The notes under the pieces: generated by a model
Seen by the model: the letters and a program-made list of their open reading frames with translations, nothing else
Databases searched by the model: none
Told to the model about the DNA's origin: nothing
Source of the DNA: Diphasiastrum complanatum
Lineage: Eukaryota > Streptophyta > Lycopodiopsida > Lycopodiales > Lycopodiaceae
DNA length: 64,000 bases
Reading direction: 5' to 3'
Assembly (NCBI GenBank): GCA_029204225.1
Contig: CM055109.1
Span: 42,486,044-42,550,043, forward strand
Translations under genes and position numbers: made by a program
Part shown: piece by piece, positions 14,901-28,654 of the stretch
Position numbering within the stretch: position 1 is the stretch's first letter
How the letters are laid out: each line of letters begins with the position of its first letter

Positions 14901-17900
14901 AATAAATAAAAACCTTAGTAATCGCCAATATAAATGTGGGCAAATAATAATGTGTTAATGACCTGGGGTTTGACAATACATGTGTACATCATTATCGGGT
15001 GTATGATAAATTCTAAACTCTGAACCTTGATATGCATTTATAGTGCATATTACAAATGCTAAGATCTTGTGTATTCTATCATAGGTCTCCGCATCTGGAA
15101 TAAGGGTAGGTAGCATTCATGATTCATCAAGCAGTAGCAGGTTGGAGTGATATAGAACGAAAACCACAAGTCGAAGATTGGAATTCAATCACCAGTCAAT
15201 TGGCATAGCCGAATCAACCTAACCAAAATTAAGGGTTAGACCACACCTCAATCTCCAAATCGATTCTCAATTGCCAATACCTAGCAGAAGTGATGAATTT
15301 TCTTGACTCATTCTCGTAGAATTGCTTCTCTTCGATTTGGCACAGGCTCTGAAACTAGTGAAATGCCCTCCGAAGGATCAACACCAAATAGAAGCACCAA
15401 AGGAACGGGAAGAGAATGATAGTAGACTAAACTGACCCAACCAATCCTAGATCAAGTCCAGATCTCCTTGAGGACAAGGGAGATTGGCAACTCAGATCGA
15501 TAGAAGCACTCCTAAATCTGACAACGTACAGTTGTAAGATTCTCAATGATTCCCATAGACACAGGTGGTGTATTTATATAGAGTAGAGAGACCCTCACAC
15601 CTATCCATGCACGGAATCCACACGGAAGCAATGTAACTGATCATGCCAAACTCCCATGCTAGGTCCATGCAAAACATAGGATGTGCACATCCACACCCAA
15701 GGCATGCGTGCAATACTCATATTGGTGTTGCATGCATGTGGTTATCAGTCCACATGGTCCTATACGGCTATTACCAAAGTTAGGTAAATCCCCTATGTCC
15801 AAGGCACCCCCTAATGGTTTGAACCATTTAGGGCCATGACAAACGACCCCATGATTACAATGACTAAGAGGTCACATGAATAAAAGCCCTTGGTGTTGCC
15901 TGTCTTGGTCGTAATAGAATGTCCATAACAAGAAGGTGGAGGCAACTTTTACTCATAGTTGAGGTACATGCAACAAATTGGTGGATATTGTGATTTCTAC
16001 ACATGCATTTGATATGGTTTTATTTCTTCGTCTTTGGTCTTAGGAGGGAATTGCAATGCCATAGTGATGCATTTCTTTGTTTTTGCCAAGAGTGGAGGTG
16101 AATATGAAACACACCAAGGTGATGGTATTCACTACATCTCGCACCTACATGCACAAAAATATTATCATGCTAGATGGCCAACCATTGCAAGTGGTTCTTC
16201 TAGATATGCATCTACATTTGCTTTTCATAATAGTACTTCAACATGAAACATGCAACCACTGGTAGACTAGGAAAGGGTCAAACTTCGTCATTGACATGGA
16301 GCATTTTTCCTTATATTAGCATATTCATGATGCAAGGACAAAGTGCCATGTTTGGCACGTTGGCATACCTACGTTGATACTTGCATTTTTTCTTATTATG
16401 AGACGCATTGCACTCCCATGTGATGGAACTTAATGTCCTCATTTAGTCTTTTGTACCTTTTTTAGTACCTACAAGACATTAATGGAATATTTCTTCTTTC
16501 TTTCTCATCACAAATAAAATGACGACTTAGTTCCCATCCTTTTTGGATGTTAGTGTTTTTCAGTTTACAATTGTTTTTTCTCTCATATTTCCTTGTAATG
16601 TTTCTAGGAATCACATATCCTACAAAAATCTGTTACTAACTTCTCCATCATTCTGATTGTTTCAGTGCATGTTTTGGCTACAAATGTTTTTTGCTTTTAT
16701 CATTGACTTATGCTTAGGAAATCTTGTGATCCAAGTAGAATCTGCTATTTGGATCTTGGAATAGGTCAATTGACTATTGATGGATTCAAATCCATCATAT
16801 TTGAGAAGGTTCAATGCACTTTTTCCTTTCCTACACCTATGGTCTTTTTTGCTATGAATCAATTTGGTCATTTTTATAAGCACCAATCTTAGAGCTCAAT
16901 AGAAATTTTGAACCCAAATTTCAATAAGCTAGGAAGTTTGAATTTTTTTTTTATGAAAAGTAGACTATATATGAGACTTTTTTGACTAGTAATTTTTGAC
17001 CTAGGGTTTCCTAAGAAAGATTTGGTTTTGCTTACAAAATAGTGCATTGATTAAAGCGTATTTTTGGTTTTGAACTTGTTGGTTTGTATTTACATTACTC
17101 ACATAATGTGTGTTATTACTATGCTTAGAATGCTCAAGGCAAATATAGAGGAAATGCTGAAGGAGAGATTCTAGAAGGCAGGGTGAAAAAACTAGAAAGG
17201 GACTTGATCATGGTGGTAAGAATTTCAATCTATGTGGTGCATCATGTTTCCTTTTGGCATCGAGAAATTCTAACTTTCCTATGACTTCAAATGGCAAAGT
17301 TGTTTGCAAGAACCATATATATGTAACCTTTCAGAGTTCTCAAGTCTTGTACAAACGGATAGTACATTAGCACATCAACAATCTAAATCCTTATCACTAT
17401 GGATTAACATTCTTGCTTGATACCTATTAGGAAACTCAATTATCAGGCAAGGCTGATCGTCAAAATTTGGAAGACTTACATTTTAAGCTAACTCTTCTTG
17501 GCAATGTGGAACCTTGTGTGAGAAATGAAAGTTCAAAAGAGATTTTCTCAAATCACATTATTGAAGATGATGCTCCAACAAGGAAGTTTGATGAGTCTAT
17601 TCTTCAAACTCTCAAGGTAGAAAATCTTCCAGACAAATTCTTTTTTTATTCTTAAGGAATCTACTTGTATTTCCAATTGCGAAGTTTTTATATATGTTAC
17701 TTATACCAAAAAGTGTAGTCAAGGTTGCGAGCTATGAAAAATGGTAAGAATGAATTCCTAGTTTGTAATGTGTTAAGTATTTGAGATTTGAGAAGCAAAT
17801 AGTACATAAAAATTCCCGATGTCACATCAACGCACAACCACGAAATCCTTCTTTACTTTTGACTTTTTCCTGAGCATTTGATCATGATTCATTCTTTAAC

Positions 17901-20900
17901 GTTTGATTTGGCATCACCAAGGCACCTTTGTGAGTTTTGATGCTATTACTACATGTGGTTGCAATTAATGTAACGCTATCAATGTAGAGCTTATTCAATT
18001 CGTGAAAATAGTTTAATAGCCTATCATATTTTAGAGCAGTTCCACCTAGTATTGAGCAAACACCTAGTAGAACAGAACAATGGATTATCAATAAACTATC
18101 AATATTCAAACATAGATACCAAGACCATGAACAATAGATTGCTTGATAGGTCATTGTACATATGAATGTAGTCACATAGTTAGGCCTCAAAGAAGTTCTT
18201 TATCCTTGTAACTATCAACTACCAAAGGAGAGGAGAAAAGGTCTCTTATTTTCTTACTAAAGGCAATTGAGTGTTAGAAGGCCACATGCCCTTATGATGT
18301 GTCCGGTCCCTACCAAATAACTTCACGGTGATCAAGTGGACCCAATGTAGCTGACAAGTTCTTTAGGGGTCTACATGAATAATTTAAGGTTCCATGTGTT
18401 AGATACAAGAAACCACGAGAAAGCAAAGCTAGTTTGTTCCACCCAACCAACGCATTCTCTTATGGTGAATGCCCCTCCTAGCCCAGTGAGTTTGCATGGA
18501 GTAGATGGCAGCCTAACTACCACTTGCTGCCCATGTTGTATGCATGTGAATACTGCTGCATGGGGAGTTTCAATTAATTGATGTTGAACTGTCTGACCCT
18601 CAATTGCCATGCATGTCACCTATGGGGCAAAGTTGGCTCTCATACCTACTGCCAAGTATGCATGCATGTGACTAATTCACATTGTTCTTTGCGGCCGTAG
18701 TATATGTAATTTGACGTCATGTAGCCATGAGGTCAATATTTCTTCACCTCAATTCCCCAGCCATATAGTTGGATGACCAGTTGATTTTATCCTAAATAAG
18801 TGGGTGCTATGTTAAAAGCTATATGTATGAAGTGCATGCAACATGAGTTGCACTTTGACAATTCAATAAGCTTTTTTGCTGGTCCATAAGGGGATGGGCA
18901 TTACGGAACTTGAGAGTTTGAGGCAAAGTCTTGTTAAAAGGTGTATATATGTGTGGCATTGAGCATTAGTACCAAGTTATATTCCTTATGCGGTGTTATG
19001 TTCTTCTCTATTTATGCCCATTGTAAAATTGTTAGATGGTCCATTGGCCCATGCCTTGAATCAAGCAAGATCCGACCTCCGACCCTGACAGTGAGTGTCT
19101 CATACCATTGTCAAAGCCATCAACCATCCCCTACCTCAGGCTAGCACTCCTCTTGGTTGTGCACAGGCACTCTCCATCCACCATCTCCTAGGTAGATAGA
19201 TGAATGGTTAATGAGACCTCCTCTCCTTGTATACCTCCAAGGTAGGAGTCTCCAAGCCTAGCACACATCCTGGAACACGACACGTGGCGACCATGCAGGT
19301 CCACGAGTCACTGGTCAAGTCAACGGGCCCAGTCAATGTTCGGTTTCAAGTTGGGTTTGGGACCCAAGGGAGTTGGGTCCCTAACATTCCCTCCCCCTTA
19401 AAAGACTCCTCTTCTAAGGAAGGAAATCTGGGAATCTCAATCTAAGGTCTCGCTCCTTTTCCCAAGTGTCCTGTCTTTTTTATCAACTAGAATAACTAGG
19501 ACCCCCCAAGGGGACTTACTAGGCCTTACATGGCCTATCTCAAGATAGTTTTGCAGTTGTCTATAAACTTCATCCTCTTCGGTAGTACTGATCATGTAAG
19601 GATATAAGGACACAGGTGAACTACGAGAAAGGAGTTTAATACCATGGTCGACTCCCCTAGAGGGGGGAAGACCCTTTGGAAGCCGTTCCGGAAACACATC
19701 GTTAAACTCTTGTCTAAGTCTCCTAAAGGTTTCACCTTCTGGAGAATTTTCTTGTTTTAGGTTGTTATACATTAGTGCTAATTGCATGTTATAACTTTGT
19801 AAATTGCATTCCTCATGAAAAGTGAAATCCTTCAACCAACACATGTAAGAATCCTAATCAACAATATCCATGCATTTAACTATTTCCAAAGCATAAAGCA
19901 TACAAGGAGAAGAAATATTCACATTTCCATTCAATTCAATGAGAGAGCCGTTATGCAAGAACGACAAATTGTGAGTTACATAGTTTTTTTTTAACGACTC
20001 ATTCCTCTCATAGAACCACTCCTTACCAAGTATAATGTCTGCTTTATCCAGATTCATCACATGGAAATCTAATTTATCCTTATATCCTTGAATTTGTAAA
20101 GGAAGACGTGGGACTATCCGGTCCCAAACTTGGCTCTCTGCCCTCATGGCCAGCTTTACTACGTACCGATGGTCACTTTGCTTTGTTTCCCCCTTTAATT
20201 TCTGCAATAACTTAGAGTTAATACAATTATGTGTGGAACCATCGTCAAATAACACTGTTACGGCTTGGCCTCTAACGATCCCATTCATCTGAATTAGGTC
20301 ACAGCTAGAATTATTAGCAAAGGTTAAATCAATGCTTGAAATGTTACCCGGTGCCTTAAAGGAAGCCCCTTTAACATTTTTCCTTTTCTTTAGGCACTCC
20401 TTTGCAACATGACTCGATTCCATGCAATTAAAGCATAAGTTGTCGCTCTTGGCCTTTGCGAAGGTTTCTTGGTCCATCGAGGATCATTTCTTTGATCCAC
20501 TAGGCTCCAAAGGAGAACCCTCCACCTTTTCTTTTCCTTTCTTTGAAAACAATGTCTTTTTACCCTTTCCTTCTTGTTTGCCCAGTAGGCTTAGGCTTAG
20601 CCACTTCACGAGTATCATCATATAGCTTGGCATGGCGAACAACATCCTCGAGAGTACGAGGCTGGTTCCTCCTTACTTCGAGTTGAAAATCTTTGGGCAA
20701 TCCCAAAATAAAATGCAGCTTGACTAAAGCAGGGTCTATTCTGGTAGCAAAATGAGAATATACCTCCTGAAAATCTTGCAAGTATGCATCCAAGGGCTAG
20801 TTCCCCATGTGAATCGGCGCGTACTGGCAATAGAAATTAAAGTCATCCAAGATGGGTAAGAAGGCCACCTTGAAGGCCTTACAAAAATCCTCCAAAGTCT

Positions 20901-23900
20901 TGGGCACATTGGTTTTGCCTCGAAGATCCTGCCACCAGGTAAATGCTTTACCTCGCAAATACATAACGGCCATACTGATGTTATTGTCGTCCGTCGAATC
21001 GTGCATGGAGAAATGCGAACTCCATCGATCCAACCGCGGAATCACGGCATCAGGGGATCTATCTTTCTTCTCTCCTGAAAAAAGATATGGCGTGAAGAGA
21101 GGATGGTGCAAAGCTTGCCTGGTTTGCGCCAATTCACTCCACTCTTGTTGCTCCTTATTATGTCTTGCGTGCATATAAGAATCTGCTGCTAGAGATTGTT
21201 GATTGCCAACATAAGAGTTTCAGCATTTCGAATTGTAGGGGTAGTCATGGGTTCATCTTCTTTAGATTGGGTGGGGTCCATGATTAAAGACGAAAAAACA
21301 AGAAAGATATACAACTTATGGAAGGAGAGGCTCACTCAAGATCAACTCACTTTTTTAACACTCACAAGATTATCAATAGGCTGAGGTATTGTCCATGGCT
21401 GCCACAACATCTGAGAATCCTGAGAATTAAAAGATAAATGAGAAGAACAAGAGGAAGGATGGTTATCCACCATCCCACAGCCTTCCAAACATTCTCTTGT
21501 TCATGCAAGGAGTTTACACCCACCAATCCTCTAAGAGACAGCTAGGACTTGAGCTGTATATGTGGCTGCCACTTAGATTTGCCACATAATTCAAGTGAAA
21601 ACAGGTGGCTGCCATAGGGATGAGCCACATAGGCACCCCCCCCCCCAAAAAAAAAGAAACACAAGAAGGGCCCTGCAGGCTGTGGCAGACCCAACGCGGC
21701 TCCGCAGGTCCTGCGGACAGTGCGCAGGCAGGAGCAGGCCGCACGGATTGGCCAGCTGGCCCGCTGAGCGCCGTGTTGGCAGCTGGCGCCTGCACAGCGC
21801 GCAGGTCCAGCGGGCCCTATGCAGGCCAGGCGCAGGCCGCGCGGACTGGCCCGCTGGCCCCCTGAGCGTGCAGGGAGCCGCGCTGGTGGTGTGATGCCAG
21901 CTGGCGCCTGCGTGCCTGCAGCCGCCTTTTTTTTTTTTATAAAGTTACCGACACTTTGATTGAGGGTTCAGGCAATTCAACAAAAAAAAAAACTAAAAAG
22001 CGCAACGATTCATAACACAACAGGATTCCGAAGTTTTAAAAAAAAAAAAAACATACCATCCGCCAAGATGAATCGGTCAGACCTGTACACGGATTAAGGT
22101 GGCTTTGATACCAACTGCTACAATCTCGATACCCTAAACCACCAGGTGCTGGTCATCCTAGAAACTGAATGCTCACGATCCACCCCGCCGTAGGACCTAA
22201 TCCGGGTCCACCCTCCATGCCCTGGCCCGTGACCTGAATCAAGCAAGATCCCACCCTGATAGTGTGACACATGGCGACCATGCAGGTCCACGAGTCACTG
22301 GTCAAGTCAACAGGCTTGGGATCCAAGGGTCCCTAACAACAAGAGAGGGAATATGTGCTTTGGATGTTTGGGGCAAAATCGATGGAACATACCATCTTTG
22401 AGTGGACCCAATGGAAGAGCTAGTACACATAGAAGAACTAGAGCAAGAGAACAATGAAGGTGTCTCATTTTCAATGAATGTTAATGCGGTTAGAAAGGTG
22501 AACATAGCTCCTCTAGCAACATTGTCATGGTCAGCGCAACATGGGTATCAATTTTCTAACGCTTCTTTGATAGTTATGCTTTGGACAAATGTGTGGTAGA
22601 GACGTTTTGATTCTATTTGACAATGGGTACAAAAGTTTTGAATATGAGGGTTGTAGCAAGTATTTCACTAACTACTCTAAGTTATTCAAAAGAGTTGGAT
22701 ATTGACATAGCATGTTTGATGCTATTTGATGTTGTACTGGGGATCTGTTGTCATGCAATGTAGAAGTCTCAATGTACTATGGTAAGTTGCATTCTCTCCG
22801 CGGTGAGCGAGATGTACATTCTAGATCTTTGGTCTCAGCTACGCAATTTCTAATGTACATCGTGAGTACATATGTGTTTGCTTTTTTGCTAAATATGTCT
22901 ACTGGAACTAGTGAGAGTAGCATATGGTATGCACAAACTAGTACTGCAGATAGTCTAGACCAAGAAATGAGGGAAGGATCTGTGGACGGTGTTTATCGAT
23001 AAGTTGCCATTATACTACCTTTATAAACATTGAAAAAATTCTTAGATCTTGTTCCATCAATAGACCACCTTATATAATGAGTCTGAGAGAGCAGGAAGAT
23101 GACAAATAATTATCTTGCCAAAGGGCAGAAGAGGCCTATCTTCCCACCCTCTGCCTCGCCCATCATTCTTGTGGAAACTAAGGATGGTTTTGGCAAATGT
23201 GTGTGAAATATCAAGGCTTGAACAAGATTATTGGTATTCCATTGACATCCCATGCCACATTTCAAAAGGAGATGGAATATCTAGGTCACGTTGTGTATAT
23301 CGAGAGACTCGGGAATAAGACTAGATTCAAAGAAAAAAGATGTTACTCTCTCGTGGCTTGTGAATTGCACATCATTTGAGTAACTATATATAACCTCTGA
23401 CATATCGTGGAATAATGTGGACATATCTGCGTGCATGCAACTTGCACATACTCGTAAGATGTCACATTGAGTAAGGATGTCATAGCGTGTAGTTTGTGCT
23501 ATGGATGATAGAGTCGATGGTCTAAAAAATATGGGTTGACTTCATTAAATCAAAGGTTCTAGAGTTGTTTTGTTATTTGACTTTACTATCCTAGACTCAA
23601 CCTCAATGTTTAGTTGATGTCTTATGTAGCTACTACATGCATATCTTCAAAATGAAGTTTTTAATCTCATAGATAGTATAGCTTACTTCTACATATATGT
23701 AAATTATGCATACTAGTATTTTTTATATCGAGTATTGCTAACAATCTTTAACTCTATTATTGTCTGAATAAATTGAATTATGACATGATGGGTCTATTGA
23801 CTTAAACACGTAGTAAAAGTAGAGATGATTAGTGTAATGGAGTCTCTCTCCATGTACTAAACCATAAGGACAATTCATCACTTAACAATTGTACGAATAT

Positions 23901-24619
23901 GATAATTGAAAAAAACCCTTAAGGAAATGTTGTTCATAAGAGTACACAATATTCAAAAGGCTCACATTTTTTTATGCCTTAAAATTCAACTTCTCACGAG
24001 GAAGTTGAATTGATCTTACTTGAAAGATATAATACATCTAGCTTCATACTGATGAGATCAAATAGAAGGGTTAGTTATCAAAAATGATGTAATCTTATAG
24101 TCACACATGATTGTGGGGTAGGAAATGATTTCACGTAAAGCAGATCGTGATGAAGTGATTCAATTGCGCGGAGTGCTTCAACCCCAGGTATTTTTACAAA
24201 ATCTTTTTAAGATTTATAGGAAAGGCTTGAGACAAATGGCTTGTATTTCTTGTGAGGTTGTTATCTTCTATTCCTTATCTCAAACAAGTTTTAGATGATT
24301 GAATCAGTTGATCTTTGCATGCTATTAATTCCGGTTTTAATCCTAAAACTCCTGGTATCATGACGTAATTTTTTCAGGACATACATTTGTGTGTGTGATG
24401 AGCATTGGCATAATAAGAAGATTATAGCTGATTAGTTATACTTCTTTTCCTCATTCTGGACCATATATTCTAGTATAATTCTCATGGAACCCATTGTACA
24501 AGGTTTCTAGTATCTAGAACTTTGAATCCGTTTTCATGGAAAAAGCTTTACTTAAATATGCATTATAAGGGTGCTTTTCTTAAAAGATTGGAAGCTAGCA
24601 AAGATGGATAAGCGATAGT

Positions 24620-24692
<73 letters not shown>

Positions 24693-26093
24693 AGCGCGAT
24701 GGTGCGCTTTGCCTGCTCTAGCGCGATGGTGGCCGTTCTAACGCGAGGGTGTGCCCTGCTCCAGCGTGAGGGTGCGCCCTGCTCCAGCGAGGGCCTAGTC
24801 CAGCTGCCTGTCCAGCGGCCTTCTTCCATCTATCCATCGTTGCTGCCCATTGGCCCTTGAACCTTCCTCCAGCGCACTGTCCATCGCTGCTCCCAGCAAA
24901 GCTTAGCTGCGGATTTTTCCACGCCTATTACAGTTCCTGATATGCCTCGTTGTAATGGGGCTTTTGCCCTTCCTTCCAATACTGCTTCTTATCTGCTTCA
25001 TCGTCTTCTTCATCCATTTCAGACCCACCTTCACCTTCACCTTCTATTCCAGTTGCAATCCCTACATCTTCGTCAAATCCTATTGTTGCTAATAGTGAAT
25101 CCATCATAGCCGATCCTTTCACCCCAAATACCCCAGAAGAGGAATCACTTCTGCCTCCAGCCTTTATGATCTCCGTCATTCGTGCAGATCAGTTACGTTC
25201 CTATGAATATCTCAACGACCATCGGAAAAAACTTCTTTCTCTTGAAGCTATGATCCAAGCCGTTCAATCTCATCTTCAGAAACTAGATTCTTCTATCGAT
25301 GATCTCAAGAAAGAAGTTGCAGCTGTCAAAATTGAAGCTTCCTCTCATTCGACTACTTCAGCTAAGATCCAACAACTTGAAAGTCAAGTGGAACAGCATC
25401 ATACCGCTGTCCGGTCCTGGGCAGATGTGCTTAAAGGTCCTAATACTGCTGTTCTACCACCGCCACCTTTTATCTCAGCTACGTTCACCGAGAGCCGTTT
25501 GCGAGAGCAAGAGGCTCTTAATGTCCGAGTCAGAGGTATTACGAACTCCCATGATGCTGTTGGTGAAGCTAAAATGTTTCTTGAAGAGAGTCTTCAACAC
25601 CACCACAAAGATATGGATACTTCATGGCGGCCTAAGAAAGATCCAGGTACTCTTGTTATACGCTTTGCATCTGCCACTGGTCGTCATGAAGCGCTAGGGA
25701 AGAGATCTACACTACAGGGCACCACGATATACCTAGATGAAGACCTTACTTTCATTCAAGTTCAAGAACGAAAAAAAGCAAAACAGGAGGCTCTAATGAA
25801 TGGAAAGTGGTTGATCTACAGAGATGGTATCATTCGTTTTGTAGATATTAAACCTCCTGCCATTAATGAGATATCTGAGACTATTCAAAGTTAGTGAGAG
25901 AGTTAGAGCACTGAAGAGATGCCAGTTGAATCTGTCAATGGTCTATGTACCATATAATCCTAGACATTATCCTCTTCTTAGTTAGTTTTGGTTTAGTTAT
26001 GTTGTTTGACGGCATTGCTCCATCTTGGTTCCACTTTGTCTTATGTACTTGCTCGTCTTATACGGATTTTCGCATGGAAAAGATGTTAATAAA

Positions 26094-26177
<84 letters not shown>

Positions 26178-28572
26178 CCTACCCACTGTGACCTCTTTTC
26201 TCCTGACATGGTTGAAGCCACCATCTGCAAACTCAAGAACAATCGTACGTCTGACATTGACCTCCTTTCAGCCGAGCTCCTCAAACCAATTGCCAAACTC
26301 GCCTCCCCTTTCCTAGCCCGCTGTTTCAACTGCTCTGTCGTTGATGGTTTCCCCATACCTTGGGCCACCAATCTCCTTCATCCCATTCTTAAAGCAGGCG
26401 ATGCCATGAATGTCCACAACTATCGCACTATTATGATTGGTCATACCATGGCCAAGTTGTACGCCACTATTCTCCAAAACTTCGTTACGGCAGAGGCTGA
26501 TTCTCGACTATTATATGCGACTGGCCAGGCTGGCTTCCGCCGGGGTTATAGCACTCTTGATCATGTCCTCACTCTACGTACTATCATTGAGGGCAAAGCA
26601 TATGGGCAAGAAGGTATTTGCTTGTTTCATTGATCTCTCTAAGGCCTTTGATACTGTTCCCCATCATCTTTTGATCAGCAGACTACGTCAGCTTGCTTTT
26701 CCAACTCTATTCTCGCGGTAGTGGTTGCTCTGTATGAGAGAGTTCTAGCACGTATTCGGCTGGGTACTGATTTGTCTTCTCCCATCCGTAGCACTGTTGG
26801 CGTCAAGCAAGGCTGTCCACTATCCCCTCCGCCCTTTGCACTTTATATTGATGATCTTGAGGCTGATGACATTGTCCTGCTTTCTTCCTCACTAGAAGGG
26901 TTGCAGTGTCACTTACAGGTCTTACATCGCTTTTGTGTTGCTTGGGGTCTCTCTGTTAACTTAAAAAAGACGAAGATCACGATTTTCAACACCAATCGAC
27001 AAAGCCTTCACAATTATCAATTCTTCTATGACGGCCAAGAAGTTGCCATTGTTGCCTCTTATACTTACTTGGGAGTCCTGTTTACTGCGCCCCTTCTTGG
27101 TTTCCGCCAGGCTGCATTTGCGCACATTTCCTCCGGTCTTTCAGCATTGGTCCAGTTCGAGCGTGGTTGTACAATGAATCATATTTTTGATCCCGCTACT
27201 AGATGCCAGTTGTTTCACACACGGGTGGTTCCAGCAGTGATGTATGCCTCCGAGATTTGGTTGCCAGGACTTTCTCTCCGGGACTGGGCATGCATTTCCC
27301 GCATTCAGGCCACTATGTTGGGTTGCATGATACGTGCCAAGACTACCACCCCTCATGATATCCTATGTGCTGAGTTTGCTACTCCTCCGATCATCCTTGA
27401 GGGCTTTTTCCGCCTTAATTTTTTTCTTCAGCGGATTCAGGAGATTCGTGCATCTCACCCGGATAGATACATAGTTGTTGCGGTTACTTCTTCACGTGTC
27501 CTAGCTGATTCCCATGCCAAGCTATCCTGGTACCAGCAGACGTCTGATCTCTTATGACATATGGGCATCTCTATCATGGATCTTCCTCGTGGTACACATT
27601 CATATATCCGAGGCTATTTATTCCGTCGATATATGCAGCAGACTTGGAGCTCCCTCCCACCTTCCTGTATTCGACTGAGCTATTACCAGACACACTTCCT
27701 CTCTCTGGATCCTTCTGGTTTGCCATTGTTGCCGCTCTATCTCTCACAGCCCCTATCACACGGCCTGCGCTATCGTCTTGGGCAGTTCCGCATTTCCTCT
27801 CATCAGCTTGCTATTGAGGCTAGTCGTGCATGGGATATCCCTCGGGAATGTCGTCTATGTCGCTTGTGCTCGTTGTAGGAGGTGGAAGATGAAGCCCATT
27901 TCCTCCTCAAATGTCCGTTGTATTATGAGATACGGGGGAGGTATTATTGTCTCTTTCGTGATGGCTCACATACACTTTGCAGTTTTGTCTCCTATCCGGA
28001 TGCTCGTTGCTTGGGACTTCTTGTTCGTGAGATGCTTACTCTCCGTCAGTCTCATCTGCCTGCACCAGATCACCTGGGGTTAGACTCCCGGCAGCTGCTT
28101 CTCACTGGCTTCTTTCGGACTCGAGAACATGCTGATGATTCCGATGATGAGATTTCTATCGTTGTGCCACCGCGGAAAAAGTCCAGATGTAGTCGACACT
28201 CGCCTCCATCGGGGCCCACTGTACGGTCCACTCAGCGAACACTTCACACTTACTTTCGCTGATATGTACTTATTCTCCACCTGGCCTGGGTTGTGGGCAT
28301 TGGTACTTTTTCTGTAGTTCTCCTGTTATACCTGGCCCGGGTTGTGGGCTTATTTCACTTTTGCTTTGTTCTACTTTCATTCGTAGCTAGTTTATAGCAT
28401 TTTACGGCCACGTCCTCCTATGGATGATGCTCCCACTGTTGCTTGTACATATTTTCTTTTTGGTCTTATGCACCCACGGGTGCCCAAAAGACGTTAATAA
28501 AGCTTTCTTTCTTTCTTTCTCTCTCTCTCTCTCTCTCTTTTATATACCTTTGGTATGGAAAAGACATTAATA

Positions 28573-28654
<82 letters not shown>

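Larger units (their letters stand above)
19386..22116 (-). mobile_element. Ty3/gypsy retrotransposon, internally deleted
   Basis: On the minus strand in order: primer-binding site TGGTATCAAAGCCACC (22098-22113), a GC-rich leader, gag (21174 to about 20560, interrupted by one stop at 20794-20796), a CCHC zinc knuckle (CFNCMESSHVAKEC), a protease motif LFDDGSTHNC, and the start of reverse transcriptase (PERLPKGLPPSRGVDHGI, then SPWGVLVILVDKKD). The rest of RT, RNase H and integrase are missing; sequence passes directly to the polypurine tract. The element is non-autonomous and inactive. It is antisense to the host gene. Confidence 0.85.
24691..26097 (+). mobile_element. LINE copy A: 5' UTR, ORF1 and 3' end only
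   Basis: Opens with GC-rich repeated units (24691-24800), then ORF1 (25166-25894). About 40 bp after the ORF1 stop it enters a 3' tail that ends AAAAGATGTTAATAAAGC before (TC)n. Endonuclease and reverse transcriptase are absent. It therefore resembles an ORF1-only, internally deleted derivative that would need ORF2 protein from another copy. Confidence 0.75.
26173..28503 (+). mobile_element. LINE copy B: 5'-truncated, RT to 3' end
   Basis: Begins inside ORF2 upstream of the RT core, runs through RT, the zinc-knuckle region and a roughly 240-bp 3' UTR (two 'acctggcc.gggttgtgggc' units), and ends at hairpin GCACCC-AC-GGGTGC, CCAAAAGACGTTAATAAAGC and a TTTC/TC tail. Flanked on both sides by TC tracts and in the same orientation as its neighbours. 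Confidence 0.88.

Noticed and set aside
20852-21178. Plus-strand ORF opposite gypsy gag, and other ORFs opposite retroelement frames (33090-33446, 51062-51331)
   Set aside because: They are antisense shadows of well-supported domains.
19386-22338. Endogenous pararetrovirus (caulimovirus-like)
   Set aside because: There are LTRs, a polypurine tract and gypsy-type gag with a CCHC knuckle. No movement protein or viral capsid features were seen.
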